Below, in pieces: positions 32,327 through 44,600 of a stretch of 64,000 nucleotides of DNA. This DNA comes from Chionoecetes opilio (taxonomy: Eukaryota; Arthropoda; Malacostraca; Decapoda; Majidae). Position 1 is the stretch's first letter. Every line of letters starts with the position of its first letter. The notes below the pieces were generated by a model. That model was not told where the DNA came from and searched no databases. It saw nothing but the letters and a program-made list of their open reading frames with translations. A program made the translations under genes and the position numbers. The DNA lies in the NCBI GenBank assembly GCA_016584305.1, contig JACEEZ010001175.1, positions 49,466 through 113,465 on the forward strand, written 5' to 3'.

Positions 32327-33339
32327 GGCCCGTATTTATAATAGCTTATGGGTTTCCCATAAGCGGCCAAATGGCGAAGTTCGCCATAAGTCACCGAAAA
32401 TTCCATAAGTGCTCGTGTTTTCCCATAAAGTTGCCCATAAGCGCTAGGGGATGTCCGAAGGTCCCATAAGGATCCTTATGTTGACATAAGCCGTCAACAT
32501 GGGAGCAAAACAACTCTTCCGCCAGCGCCAACTCAGGCATTTTCGTGCCAGAAGAGACGTGCTCGGCTAATTGAATGACGAAGAACTTGTCAAGAGGTAT
32601 CGGCTGAACCATGAGGGAATTATGTATGTCACTCTCGTTAATGCATTCCTCCAGAGTAAATAAAAAAGGAACCATACACTGACAGCGGGAATGAAAATTA
32701 TAATAACATTAGGATTGTTTCCTCGCCACTGGCAAGATGCAGCAGGCACTGAGCAGTGCAGCTGCTGCAGTGATGACCATGGAGCAGCTGGAGTGGACAG
32801 GGAAAATGCTTGCTCAAGGCCGTCCATGGTAATACTCTCGTGTACCCAAATTCTGTGCGAGACAACAATCGAGAATTCTCGCCAACGGAAATTTTCGACG
32901 ACTGTTCCACTTCTACTAATAGATGAAAAGGATGAATAAAGGGTTTTCATTGTTTATTTGACAACATTTTTCGAAGGCATTATTATTTTCTATTTAGTAT
33001 TGATGTTTATAATAAATTTTGCTCTTGTTTTTGGCAGAAATGAAGGTAAAGATTTGTTTTACCTACGCAGTCATATCTATCTTCTGGACGGCTATCATTT
33101 CAGCTTCAGCACGTAGTAGAGATATTACTTCCGGAAAAACAAAAATGTAATACTTGGAAACAAGGTTAATTTTTTACACTAGGACCAGAATTACCTACAC
33201 AATTGGGAGTATGCTTTCTGGTTACCTTATGGATTCTAAGAAACTCTCAATGAGTTTCTGTCGCAAATCATTACTTATGGAGATATCAAATATTTTTAGT
33301 AAGAAGCGTATATGACATGAAATTAAGTAACCTAAACCC

Positions 33340-33440
33340 ACCTTTAGATTCACTAACCTAACCTAATGTAACGTAACCCCACCTTTAGATTCACTAACCT
33401 AACTCCACCTTTAGATTCACTAACCTAACCTAACTCCACG
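33340..33440. repeat. Telomere-like CCTAA-rich segment
   Basis: Short runs of AACCTAACCTAA mixed with a repeated CCACCTTTAGATTCACTAACC. The pentamer CCTAA/TTAGG is the arthropod telomeric unit; here it is interstitial and degenerate. A further patch in the other orientation lies at 33890-34030 (TTAGGTTAGGTTAGATTA). Confidence 0.5.
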
Positions 33441-33539
33441 TTTTAACCTTCTAACTAAAGCCAAATCCTCATTGGAAAGTGTCCGCGGCAAGGGAAGAAA
33501 AGCAGAGGCGATGCAGGTCACAAGAGGAAGAAGAGTGAG

Positions 33540-34610
33540 ACGCACGTAAACACTTGTCTTTCTCCTCCCTATAAATAACAGGTATTGTTGTAGTGTTTGC
33601 CCATACTCCCCCCTCTCCCCCAAAACAAGTTTGGGCACCTTGGGGGATATGCGGGATATTTGGCTGGGGTACAAAATGTGCGTTGCAACCACATAGTTAT
33701 TGAGTTAGGTAGTGGAGTAAAAATTCCCTAGATCTAGGGAAAATTGACTGAATTTCTTCAGTCAAGAAACGTGTGGACCTGCTGACGATCCTCACAAACA
33801 GAATGACCGGAGTATCGAGTCCACCCCACCCCTCCCATTAAGAAGTAAGATAAAAAAAATTTGGTTACCGGGGGTGTCGAGGGGCCCCATTAGGTTAGGT
33901 TAGATTATCGGGTGATTATCGCTAAGTTGGGATAGATTATCGGGTGATTATCGCTGTTAGGATAGATTATCGGGGGTCAAGGGGGGCAGAACCCCTCGCT
34001 AGGAGGTTAGGTTTAATTTGCTTAGGTTAGGTTAGATTACGAGGGGGGCCTTGTAATCTCGGAGCTTGAAGGTTAGGTAAATTTCCAATATCTAGGGAAA
34101 AGTACCTTAGATATGGGTCATTTTGACTCCTACACAACTCTAAAAATACGTGTTTTCGACGCATTATTTAGTCCCCACCCTCAAACTCCGCATTCCCACA
34201 GGTCCCAAAGCTTGTTTGGGGCAAGGGGGAGAGTATGGGCAAACGCTAGAAATTTACCAAATAACATCATATTTCCAAATGTAATGGCGGAAGGGTGACG
34301 GAAGGATACACACAAGTTAAACCATGTAGTAAAGGAGGAGAAAGAAACAATAGCCAGGGAGGAAGTGATGATCAGGCAGAGATACAGCATTATACGTAGC
34401 TACAGATACGGCAGTATATCTACCTAGCTATATGTATACTGCCGTATCTGCCTGGTCATCACTCCCTCCCTGGCTTTTGCCCCTTTCCCCTTCTGTACTA
34501 CGTGGTTTACCTGTTGTGTTTCCTTCCGTCACCCTTCTACCATTACTTGTGGAGATATAACATATTATTTATAGGGAGGAGAGAGACAAGTGTTTACATC
34601 GTTCCCCGCG
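33540..34610. repeat. Long imperfect inverted repeat (foldback)
   Basis: The plus-strand block GTAAACACTTGTCTTTCTCC (33546) is mirrored at about 34570-34600. GTTTGCCCATACTCCCCC (33595) is mirrored at 34205-34245. GGGTGACGGAAGGATACACA (34293) is mirrored at 34515-34540, and AGCCAGGGAGGAAGTGATGA (34351) at 34455-34476. The innermost stem CAGATACGGCAGTATA (34402) pairs perfectly with 34434-34449. A very long hairpin could form from this segment. Confidence 0.7.
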
Positions 34611-34917
34611 TAAAACTTTTCTACGGGATCTTATTTACACGTATATATGAATTAATCCTTTAATATTGTTTTATTTTCAGTTCGTAAGGTTCTCACATAA
34701 TTTACTGCTCATATTTTAGTGATTTCAAGCGTTATTTCATGATCTAAGAGACATTTTAGGGTAATGTAAATGCTACGTTTAGCGGGAAGTTATGTCAGCA
34801 GGAACTGCTAGACCCATAGCTATGGCGGAGATTTGCTCCATAACATAGAGATCTTATGGGCAAATTTATGTTATGTCGAACCTTATGGGAATCCCATAGC
34901 CTTATTATAAATACCGG

Positions 34918-35267
34918 GCCTGATGTCCGAAAGAGACAAAACCTACCAAGAACCAAGGCCAAAGAACCTGTTCCTAGAGGGCAATGGATGGAAACTAAAT
35001 GACGACAAAAACCTTATACCAGTACAATGTCTCGAAAAGCCAGCACCACGTGCAGTACTTGAACTAGTTAGGTGTGGATGCAAAGGTGCGTGCAAAGAGA
35101 AAGTGAACTGTTCATGCCATAAAAATCGCCTGCCATGCACAGCATTATGCAAATGCACCGACTGTGGAAACGTGAAAGACTACACAGTATTTGTCACAGT
35201 CACAGTATTTGTGACTAAGATGACATGTAGCCAATCAGTTAGCCAATGTATCAAGATCAGCAAATGA
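34918..35267 (+). pseudogene. CXC (tesmin/TSO1-type) C-terminal domain of copy II
   Basis: This is the second coding part of the transposon protein, in frame with 30983-32326 once the nested element is ignored. It reads RDKTYQEPRPKNLFLEGNGW, then LIPVQCLEKPAPRAVLELVR and the Cys-rich string CGCKGACKEKVNCSCHKNRL followed by CTALCKCTDC. The C-x-C spacing is that of CXC/tesmin zinc-binding DNA-recognition domains. It may bind the transposon ends. The last 30 residues after the cysteines are unremarkable. The whole block resembles 61076-61366. Confidence 0.7.
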
Positions 35268-36179
35268 CCCCATAAGATTCATTTAAGATTTTACATTCAT
35301 TTAGCCTATTGTTAGTATTCATCTAGATGTTGAGTGGAGTAATTACTGGTGGTAAAAGGTGGTATGAATGTGTGATGATTACAGAAAAGTATATTTTTAT
35401 TTCCTTTATTTATATCAGTGCTATGAAGTCATGTCATGAATATTACATGTTTTATCATACATTTGTCGTTTTTTTCTTATATATATAAACATACACAATC
35501 ATATCGTGTAAATATCATAGTATGTGCCTAAATAATGTAGCAAGAGAAAAACAATTCCTGACACTAACTGGTGCTGAGGTTCTTAAAATCTTCTAGTCAC
35601 GGATGACTTATTTCTGCATTGGATACTTATCTGGGAAGAACATACTTCATAAAATAGTGCTACGTTACTATCATCGATTAGGCCTAGCATTCATTTATTG
35701 TACATATATTTAGTTAGAATTGTTTTATAGTAGGAGACAATCAAATGTGCTGAAATGGACAAAATCTTAACCTAGTTCAGAGACGGCGGATATCGTGGTT
35801 CACAGACTCTGCATGTATAAATAAGATATTTGTTAATACATCAATAATTATTCCAGATATCAACTAAATATTTGGTACATAAATGAATAATGCTATGAGA
35901 AAGACACCTGAGTTTTTTCATAATTTTATGATTAAAATTGTAGGAGATAAAAATATTTATAACAATATTAGCGCTTTCATTTCGGGCGATAAACTGCGAA
36001 ATGACAGTACCCCCGTTTAAGCCCCCACAAAAACCCAAATTCCCATAATTAAAATTGCCACCCAAGTTTTTCTGTTTATTAACACCCTATAGATGGCATT
36101 TAAACAATAAAATCGCTTATGGCACACAATTCCCACGGCATGACACGGTGAACCTGACTAATATATAAATGGTTGATAA

Positions 36180-36240
36180 ATAATAATAATAATAATAATA
36201 ATAATATAATAATAATAATAATAGACAATAATAAAATTAA
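36180..36240. repeat. (TAA)n microsatellite
   Basis: AATAAT run with one interruption. Confidence 0.9.
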
Positions 36241-36339
36241 TAAATAGTTAAATATATGCACAAAATATATAAATAAATAAAATAATGCAGCATAAAATCA
36301 CTTCATATAAAAAAATCACTAATAATAAATTATAGAAAA

Positions 36340-36700
36340 GTTAGTAAGACAAAAAATGCCGAGTTAGAAAGACCAAGAATGCCGAGTTAGAAAGATAAAA
36401 AATGCCGAGTTAGAAAGACCAAAAAAGCCGAGTTAAAAAGACCGAAAATGCCTAGTTAGAAAGACCAAAAATGCCGAGTTAGAAAGACCAAAAATGCCGA
36501 GTTAGAAAGACCAAAAAAGCCGAGTTAGAAAGACCAAAAATGCCGGGTTAGTAAGACCAAAAATGCCGTGTTAGAAAGACCAAAAATGCCGAGTTAGTAA
36601 GACCAAAAATGCCGTGTTAGAAAGACCAAAAATGCCGAGTTAGAAAGACCAAAAATGCCGAGTTAGAAAGACCAAAAATGCCGAGTTAGTAAGACCACCA
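36340..36700. repeat. 23-bp minisatellite in AGMO 3' flank
   Basis: About 15 units of 23 bases with the core AAAAATGCCGAGTTAGAAAG, variants TTAGTAAG and CCGTGTT. A shorter array with the same ATGCCGAGTTA core lies in the matching place at 56315-56355 next to the second last-exon copy. Confidence 0.9.
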
Positions 36701-36706
36701 CCACCA

Positions 36707-36976
36707 TCACTTCTTCTTCATCTCGTCAGCCATAACAAACCTCTCACTCTTTACAACAGGCCACAAAAGTAAACTGACAAAATTAATACAACTGACGTAG
36801 GTGGTGAAGAAGGAGGAGGGAAACATAGGTAGCAGCTGGCACATGGTTAAGTAGACGACAAGGCGCACTGGTTCGAGCCCCGCAGAGCTTTGGTGAGCCG
36901 AGTAGAGGCCTCCCAGAGCGCCGTATGCCAGGAAGATGTAGAAGAGGTGAAGAATTGACTGCCATTCTTCCATCTC
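36707..36976 (-). CDS. AGMO: AGMO last exon (exon 7 here)
   Basis: Acceptor CAACACAG above 36976, phase 0, then EMEEWQSILHLFYIFLAYGA, SAGLEPVRLVVYLTMCQLLP and NFVSLLLWPVVKSE, ending MADEMKKK and TGA at 36707-36709. Three hydrophobic segments fit the C-terminal membrane helices of AGMO. It joins in phase with exon 6. A near-identical copy (about 92 percent at protein level by my count) is at 56376-56632. Confidence 0.7.
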   Translation of the reverse strand, partial: EMEEWQSILHLFYIFLAYGALGGLYSAHQSSAGLEPVRLVVYLTMCQLLPMFPSSFFTTYVSCINFVSLLLWPVVKSERFVMADEMKKK

Positions 36977-39886
36977 CTGTGTTGTTGTTGTTGTTAGGAG
37001 GAGGAGGAGGAGGAGGATTACATAGGATTACATAGGAGTAACAGACACCAGGAGACCTATTGGTCCATAGCGAGGGTATCTGCTGAATTACATACTACTA
37101 ACTATCAACTACTTGTAAGAAAACAGTTGGAAAATGATACCATGTCCCTAAAGAGGATAGGAACATGGAAGTTTCATAGTGCAGAATGATAGGATATGAA
37201 AAATACTAACTACAACTACCACTACCACTACAACTAATCGATACGGGGGACTAGATACGAATTCGCACTATTAATACCCATTTACTTTACAGTGCGCGTC
37301 AAGTCTGTTTTTGAATGTAGTTATTGTGTTGGCTCCGACAACATTTGCTGGTAACTTGTTCCATCGATCAACGACTCTAACATTGAAATAATTTTTACGG
37401 AGATCGGTGATGCAACGTTGACCGTTTAGTTTTAAAACATTATTTCTTGTTGTCACTTGAGTTGAAAGCTCGAATAGGTTCTCTTGATTAATGACATCAA
37501 AACCTTTTAGGATCTTAAAGGTTTCTATCAAGTCCCCACGGATTCTACGATCTTTTAAGGAAAACATATTAAGTTTCCGCAGTCTCTCTTCATAAGATGA
37601 ATTTCGCAGAGATGGAATTTGTTTGGTTGCTCTTCTTTGCACTGATTCCAATTTGGCTTGATCTTTTACGAAACAGGGCGACCAGAATTGAACGGCATAT
37701 TCCAAGTGCGGCCTAACCAAGGACCTGTATAATTGTGTCATTACTTTCGGAGTTTTAGGTTCAAAGTTACGTTTAATAAAGCCCAACATCATATTTGCCT
37801 TTTTACTGGCTGCTAGGCAATGCGGACTGGTTTTCAGATCATTACTGATGATGACACCTAAATCCTTTTCCTGCTGTACTTCAGTTAACGATTTATTTTG
37901 CATTTGATAGTTATATTTGAGGTTATCGTTGCCTATATGCATTACTTTACATTTATCGGAATTGAATTTTAATAGCCATTTGTCACTCCAATCTGATAGT
38001 TTGTTGAGATCACTTTGTATGAGTTCGCAGTTTTCTCTAGTATATGCTTTATCGCCTAATTTGGTGTCATCTGCAAATTTCGATATTTTAGATACAAGTC
38101 CGCAGTCCAGATCGTTGATATATATCAGAAAAAGAGTAGGACCCAAGACCGAGCCCTGAGGCACCCACTAGTAACATAACATAGTAACCAATCAGATGCC
38201 TCGCCATTTATTACTACCCGTTGTTTACGATTTGAAAGCCAATCGCCAATCCATGAACATAATTGCTCTCCTAAGCCATGTGCCCTTAGCTTGGTCAACA
38301 GTCGCTTATGGGGAACTGTATCGAAAGCTTTCTGAAAATCAAGGTATATTACATCCGATGGAATTTTAGCGTCCCAGTTTGAATAAATGACATTAAAAAA
38401 ATCCAGTAGGTTTGTTAAGCAGGATCTTTTATTTCGAAATCCATGCTGGGAGTTTAGTATTGAGTTATTTTCATCGAGAAAAGACACTATTTTATCCCGC
38501 AATATTTTCTCAAATAGTTTAACAATCACAGACGTTAGACTAATTGGGCGATAATTACTTGCTAGGCTCTTACTCCCTTTCTTGAATATCGGTGTCACAT
38601 TAGCTAATTTCCACATACTAGGAACATTTTGTCCATTAGCGATTTATTGAGCATAATCTTTAACTGGAGCGAAAGTTGACTGTGACATTCGCGAAGTAAT
38701 CGCGGCGAGATTTCGTCCACCCCCACGGATTTTGCTGGGTCGAGTTTCTGCAAATACTTTGATATTTCGTCTACTGTTATCTCTCCTATTTCCAATCTAT
38801 CACTTTCGAGTCCCGCATACATGGTTACTGGTTCTGGTAATGAAGCTTCGTCTTCTTTAATAAATACCGCATTAAAGTATTCATTGAGTATGAATGCCAT
38901 GCTCTTATTATCATTTACCAAGATTTTATTCTTATCTTTCAGTGGCCCAATACTTGTTTTGACGTTTTTCTTACTTCGAACGTATTGAAAGAACCTTTTC
39001 GGGTTTGATTTGGATTCCTTTGCAATTTTTTCTTCATACTCGCGCTTTTTAGTCTTTATTAATCCTTTGCAACGACATTTTACGTCATTGTATTCTCTAG
39101 AATCGCAGTCCGCATTTGAACGCTTGTAAACTTTATACGCTCGTCGCTTACTGCCAATGATTTGTTGAATCTCATTAGTCATCCAACTGGGTTTGTTTAT
39201 GTTATTTAGACGTTTCCTTTTCATGGGAACATGTTTATCAACCACCGATTGGAGTTTATTTGTGAATAAATTACACATGTTTTCGGCGTTATTACCGTTT
39301 AGTAGGTCAACCCAATCAACTTCGCTTAGTACCCTGTTGATCTTCGTGAAATCTGCTTTATTATAATTGGGAACAATAACCGGTTTTCTGTGATGTCTAC
39401 ATTGCAATTTATGCCGCATCTGATTAACCTGTGATCACTGTTTGCCAAATGTTCACCTATATCGCAGTAATCAATCAGATCAGTGTCGGTAGTGAAAACT
39501 AAATCTAGGATACTATTATCCCTTGTAGGCTCACGGACCACCTGATTTAAATATACTTCGTTTACCATATCAAGCAATCGCGTACCTTCTCTATCAGCAA
39601 AATTATTATTCCAGTTTATACGAGGTAGGTTAAAATCTCCACATATGAGGAGGAGGAGGAGGAGGGAGGAGGAGGAGGAGGAGGAGGAGAGGAGGAGGAG
39701 GAGGAGGAGGAGGAGGACTTACGTCTTTGTAGGAGGCCACTTCTAAGTATCCCAGGAAGACTAGGAAACAATGCAAGGCCAGGTAGAAACTCAGCCAGGA
39801 GGAGGATGCGAACTGATGCTTCTGTCTTCCTCGAACCTAACATTGGAGAAAAAAGAAATAAAAAAAAAGAACACACACACACACAC

Positions 39887-39936
<50 letters not shown>

Positions 39937-41552
39937 CCTTAAACACCCTAACATCAAACATTACGATAAAAACACAAAAACTCTAAAATCTACCCAAAAA
40001 TTCATAAAAAAACCACCAAAGAAGCACTGAAATCGGCCCATAAATTCTTTAAAAAACACCAAAAAACACTAAAATCTTCCCATAAATTCATAAAAAAATA
40101 AAAAAAAATACTAAAATCTACCCATAAATTCATAAAACAAACACCATATAACACAAAAATCTACCCATAAGATCATTAAGAATCCTTCTCCTTCATCCTT
40201 CTCAACTGTGTGAGGGACGAGGAGAGAGAGAATGTCCTGCGTGGTGGGATGCGTGTTGTGTCTTTGCAGGTTTCCGCAGCGTGTGACCACCGCGGCAATG
40301 AGAGGGGTATTGCAAAGCCTTCTCCTCCAGTGAGTGCTTGGGTTTGGATGGGCTCCCTTCTGGCATTAAGTATGCGCCCCCCGCCTGGTTATATGGCTCT
40401 GTCTCTTCATCAATGCCTGTGTCGCCATCAGATACATACCCAGTCGTCTTGGCAGTGCTTATAGTGCCTTTTACTGAAGAGCAAAGTGAAGGGCCCTGCT
40501 AACTCTGGCAATTATCAGGCCCATTGCCATAGGCGACCGCCTCTGTCCAAGGTGCTGGAAAAAGTGGGTGCCTCCATCGTCTTGAGGCCTACCTTATACA
40601 CGACAATCAGTTCAGGTTACTAGTAAGAAAGGCTTGCCACTGAGATGTGTGTGTGGACATTGAAGAATATCATGCATACTACACTTCCAGAAATTCACGA
40701 CTGCTTAATCTGTGTTTCCTGATGCAGAAAGGCGTTTTGACAGAGTGAATTTACTGAGGCACTTTCATAAACTTCTAGTCAGGTGTAACACTTGGGTACA
40801 TTGTTAATTTATTAATGACTTACTGGTACACTACCCAGGAATTTACTGTTAGTGGGGTTAATTCTGTCTTTCTCGCTGTCCTTTAGTCTGCCATGGTATC
40901 CAGGTCCAGGGGGGGATTTTTTCATCCCTACCTGTACAAGGTGTACACCGAATGATACTCAGGTGCCAACCTTCGTGTACAGGTATCGGCTCCACATACA
41001 TGATGGTTGCATCCTCACTGAGCTTGCTGATGGTTTAATTGGTACTCTGCTCTCACAAGGACAAGACGATGAAAACGCCACTGCGGAAGCATTGCAGGAC
41101 TTATCAATGTGTGTCAGGTGTATGCTGTCGCAAGCATACAATTGTCAAACACCATTAAGACAGAGTGCATGGTAGTCCACTCCTATCCCGTCCTACGCTG
41201 ATGATTCTAGCCCTGCGTTTTTCAACGTCGTTTATTAGACGTCCAACTCAACAGGAACGAAGTGATTCAGCTGGAAGAGTGCCCACCGAGCGCCTAACTT
41301 CTGATCTTGCTAGCATTTCTGATTGGGTGCAAAGCAAAACCTGTTCTGGTTCAATGCATCAAAAAAACCCCAATTTCTTCACCTATATGACTGCCGACAA
41401 AACCGACCAATTAACTATCTCCTCTTCTTCAATGACACTCAACAGTCTCTTTTCTTCTACAATGAACATTCTAGGACTATCTTTACGTAAAAATTTGAAC
41501 TGGCAATCTCACATGCTCATCTCTTGCTAAAACAGCTTCTAAGAAGTTGGGG

Positions 41553-41610
<58 letters not shown>

Positions 41611-44600
41611 GCTGTGGCGTCTGCGCCTTTTTTTCCCTTCTCCCTCCCAATTGCTTTGCTCTCTACAGGGGCCTTATCCCGCCCATGTATGGAGTATGTC
41701 TCACATTTTTTGGGGGAGGATCCACTCATATAGCTCTCCTAAACGGGTTGAGTCAAAAGCTTTTCGTCTCATCAAAACTCCTCTCCTCTGACTTACTGTC
41801 TTCAATCTTTAATCACCGCCGCAATGTTGCTTCTGCATTGTCTCTTCTACCGTTTTTTCATGCTCACTGCTCTTCTGAACCTGCTACTGCATGCCTCCCC
41901 CCCTTACACGACTCGGCTGCGCAAGACTTTCCACTCATTCTCAACCCTATTCTGTCCATCTTCCAAATGCAAGAGTTAATCAGTATCTTTACTCTTTCAT
42001 CCTTTCACTGTTAAACTCTGGACTCTCTTCTGTTCTATTTTTTCCAATTTCAAAAATATGCTTACATCTTTTCAGAAGAGGAGTACAAGACACCTCCAAA
42101 CTAACTGGCTCACCCCCTCTTTTTTATTTTATTCTCTTACTGGGGGTCTTCTTTTAGTGGACTGCAACTAAGGCGGGCTTGTGTTACCCTTTTTGTTGTG
42201 CCCTTGCCCATTTTTGTGAAATAAAAAAATAAAAAAAAAAGTAACACCGGCACGCACTCAGGTGAATTTCCTCAAAACAGCATGGCTCTGTGGTCATGCC
42301 CCTCTCTTGTGATAGATTCAGCATACTTAGGCCATGTTATATCACACTACATGACTGATGATTGATGATTTCATCAAGCAGACCACCAAGCTTTTGTCGT
42401 GGTAATACTCTACAGAGAAATTTGTCCTACTGTAGCAGAGATGTGAGTGGAGTTATTAAGAAGTCACTGCTACTCTATATACTGGCAACTCTCGCTGTGG
42501 TCGCGTACAAGGTGGCAACTCTGACCGCCTTAAGGTCTGTCACAATGAACCCTTAAGAGGCTTCTGGGGCTGCCCATGTGCAGCTCGTCTTGCTTTCGCT
42601 AGGCACGGGGTGACCATCTTGATGTGATCTATCTATCGACAACTACCCCGTGTTTCAGCTAAGAGTAGGGTGGAGGCTCTTACGAACGGTCCATCAATCA
42701 TCACTTCTGTCAGGCAGAGCTCGCCTATGTATGTGGGGGAAAAAAAACACCTAAAGATGAAAATAAAAAACAAAACAGCGGTGTCTGTCTGCTGTTTGTG
42801 TAGTCAGAATGTGGTTAGCACAGGTGTCCATGTTATGTGTATTTTCCTTTGTACGGTGATACTAATGTTCCCTAAATGTGCCTATACTATGTTCTTTTTG
42901 TTGTTTTGCTCTAGTACTTAAGTTAGCTCCTTGGCTTGTCCTTGTTGCTTGTTTTGTCTGTATGCTCGGGCGAGAATAATTATTATATTATTTATTAGTA
43001 AAAAACACCAAAAACACTAAAATATACCCAGAAATTCAAATAACACCAACAAAGCCTAGAATCTACCATAAATAAAAATTAAAAAATCTAGAGAATAACA
43101 AACCAGCATTAAATGCAAAACCGCAGAAAACGGTAATCTAAAACAAAGAATGGACAGATTGACTCACATCAGGGGAGGTCTTCGCTGTTTCCATGACGTG
43201 GCTGCCCCGACGACCACCCAGGACATACATTACATCACCGTCCTACAGTGCGTCTCCAGAGTCTTGGCGGAGCACTATGCGACCCCAAAGCTCCCGCCAA
43301 AATCCGCCTGGCCAGAAGAATGAGTTGGTGATTTAGTTAACATCCTTAGAATTGACTTGTATTCTGGTTATTGCCCATTATTATTGTTATTGTTTTGATG
43401 TTAGAACAAGGAAATAAGTGTTGATTCAGCCTTTTTCCTTGCGGGGGAGCAAGCGAAATTTTCGCTTGCAAGCAGGTCACTGTTTCTCTTGCTGTATCCC
43501 CGCAGCAAACGTTCGATCCGTCGCTTCTCCATGAGATGGCGACTCGGAGGCTGAGATGTAAGGCAAATAAAACAAAGATCAATGAAAAACTATTTTGACC
43601 CCCCAATATATTTTCACACTGGAACGCATCCTCATATCCGTTATAGTCAGACAAGTGTGGCAATTTCAAGATGTGTGCCTTAGAAATATAATGTGATCAT
43701 AAGTAGCTAGGCCTAACAATGATGAAGCCAAACAGTGTGATAAAATGTTTTATGGCACTGTTTTACTTAACCCTTGCTTTCGAATACTTGTACTTACATT
43801 AGTTAGTAAATGTAGACTGAATGTCGATGCAAAATTTCCTCAGGAAGCCGATAGTGTCTCTGTTTTTACTATCCATTGGTATTGTCAGCAATCGGGTATA
43901 GAGTGAGGTGTATGAAGTATTGTTGATTTCGGTCAACACGGCTTTGTTGAAGTCACACTTCCAGTGTTTACCTCCACTGTTCGATGCTATGAAAGCAATA
44001 TAATACACTGTGCCGATATATTTTCCTTAATTAAACGGCAGCAACCTCCCTTATTTTTGATTCAAACTTCTATGATAACGACATTAAATAAGAAAGTGTA
44101 ATTGATTTTGTCAAAAGTCACACTGTTGTTATTTTTTATTGAAGCATAAAGCATCGCCCACTCCGCACGAACGCTAGGCTCCTTCACCTCACTTTTCTCC
44201 CTTGCTCCCGGCAAGAACTTTTTGCGGGTCGGGACAATCATCTCCCTGGAGTGTTGACAGCAAGCGAAATTTGATAGCAAGCGAATTTTTTCTTCTTGGC
44301 AAAGATAAAGTTTATCTTTGCTCCCCTGCAGAAAATGCCTTAGTAAACATCTAAAATAATTGAGTGTATTCTGATTACTTTGATCATTATTGTCATTAAT
44401 GATTAACCATTATGATTCCACAGGAAAAATGATTGGTATTGTTTTTAGTAATATTCTCAAATTTCAAAGGATAGCCTAATCAGTATTAATCTTTCAGTAG
44501 CTTCCCAAGTTTCCTAAGAAATAAAACAAATGGGAAAGAGTAAAAAATTGGAGATATAACGCTAGAACCTTTTTTTTTTTTAGGTCAAAGTAGGAAGAAA

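Larger units (their letters stand above)
32327..34919. mobile_element. Nested DNA element with CTG duplication
   Basis: The left end GGCCCGTATTTATAATA and the inverse of the right end (GCCCGGTATTTATAATA) match. CTG is on both sides (32324-32326 and 34920-34922). Both ends carry many copies of CCATAAG/CTTATGG in alternating orientation (32345-32510; 34855-34905). No protein with a recognisable domain was found; 32691-32939 and its opposite-strand frames are weak. The interior holds a large foldback (33540-34610). Inserted inside the coding region of copy II. Confidence 0.75.
30191..36156 (+). mobile_element. Large DNA transposon with about 410-bp inverted repeats and a PIN-like/CXC protein
   Basis: The left 30191-30608 and right 35745-36156 arms are inverse copies with high identity. 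Both begin CAGGTTCRCCGTG and share GATTTTATTGTTTAAATG, TTTCGCAGTTTATCGCCCG, ACATGCAGAGTC and GCCGTCTCTGAACTAGG. Between them lies a single coding unit on the plus strand, 30983-35267, itself split by a nested element. The element sits in the 3' flank of AGMO, in a block duplicated at 56.1-56.6 kb. I could not define a target duplication, so the family is open. A PIN/XPG-like nuclease is known from Academ transposons, a possible link I could not test. Confidence 0.8.

Noticed and set aside
32691..32939. Transposase of the nested CTG-flanked element
   Set aside because: Frames on both strands are about 80-127 codons, overlap, and show no catalytic motif.
43799..44008. 69-codon minus-strand frame as an AGMO exon
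   Set aside because: The sequence looks protein-like but does not fit AGMO and has no clear acceptor or donor; left as unrecognised inside a candidate element.
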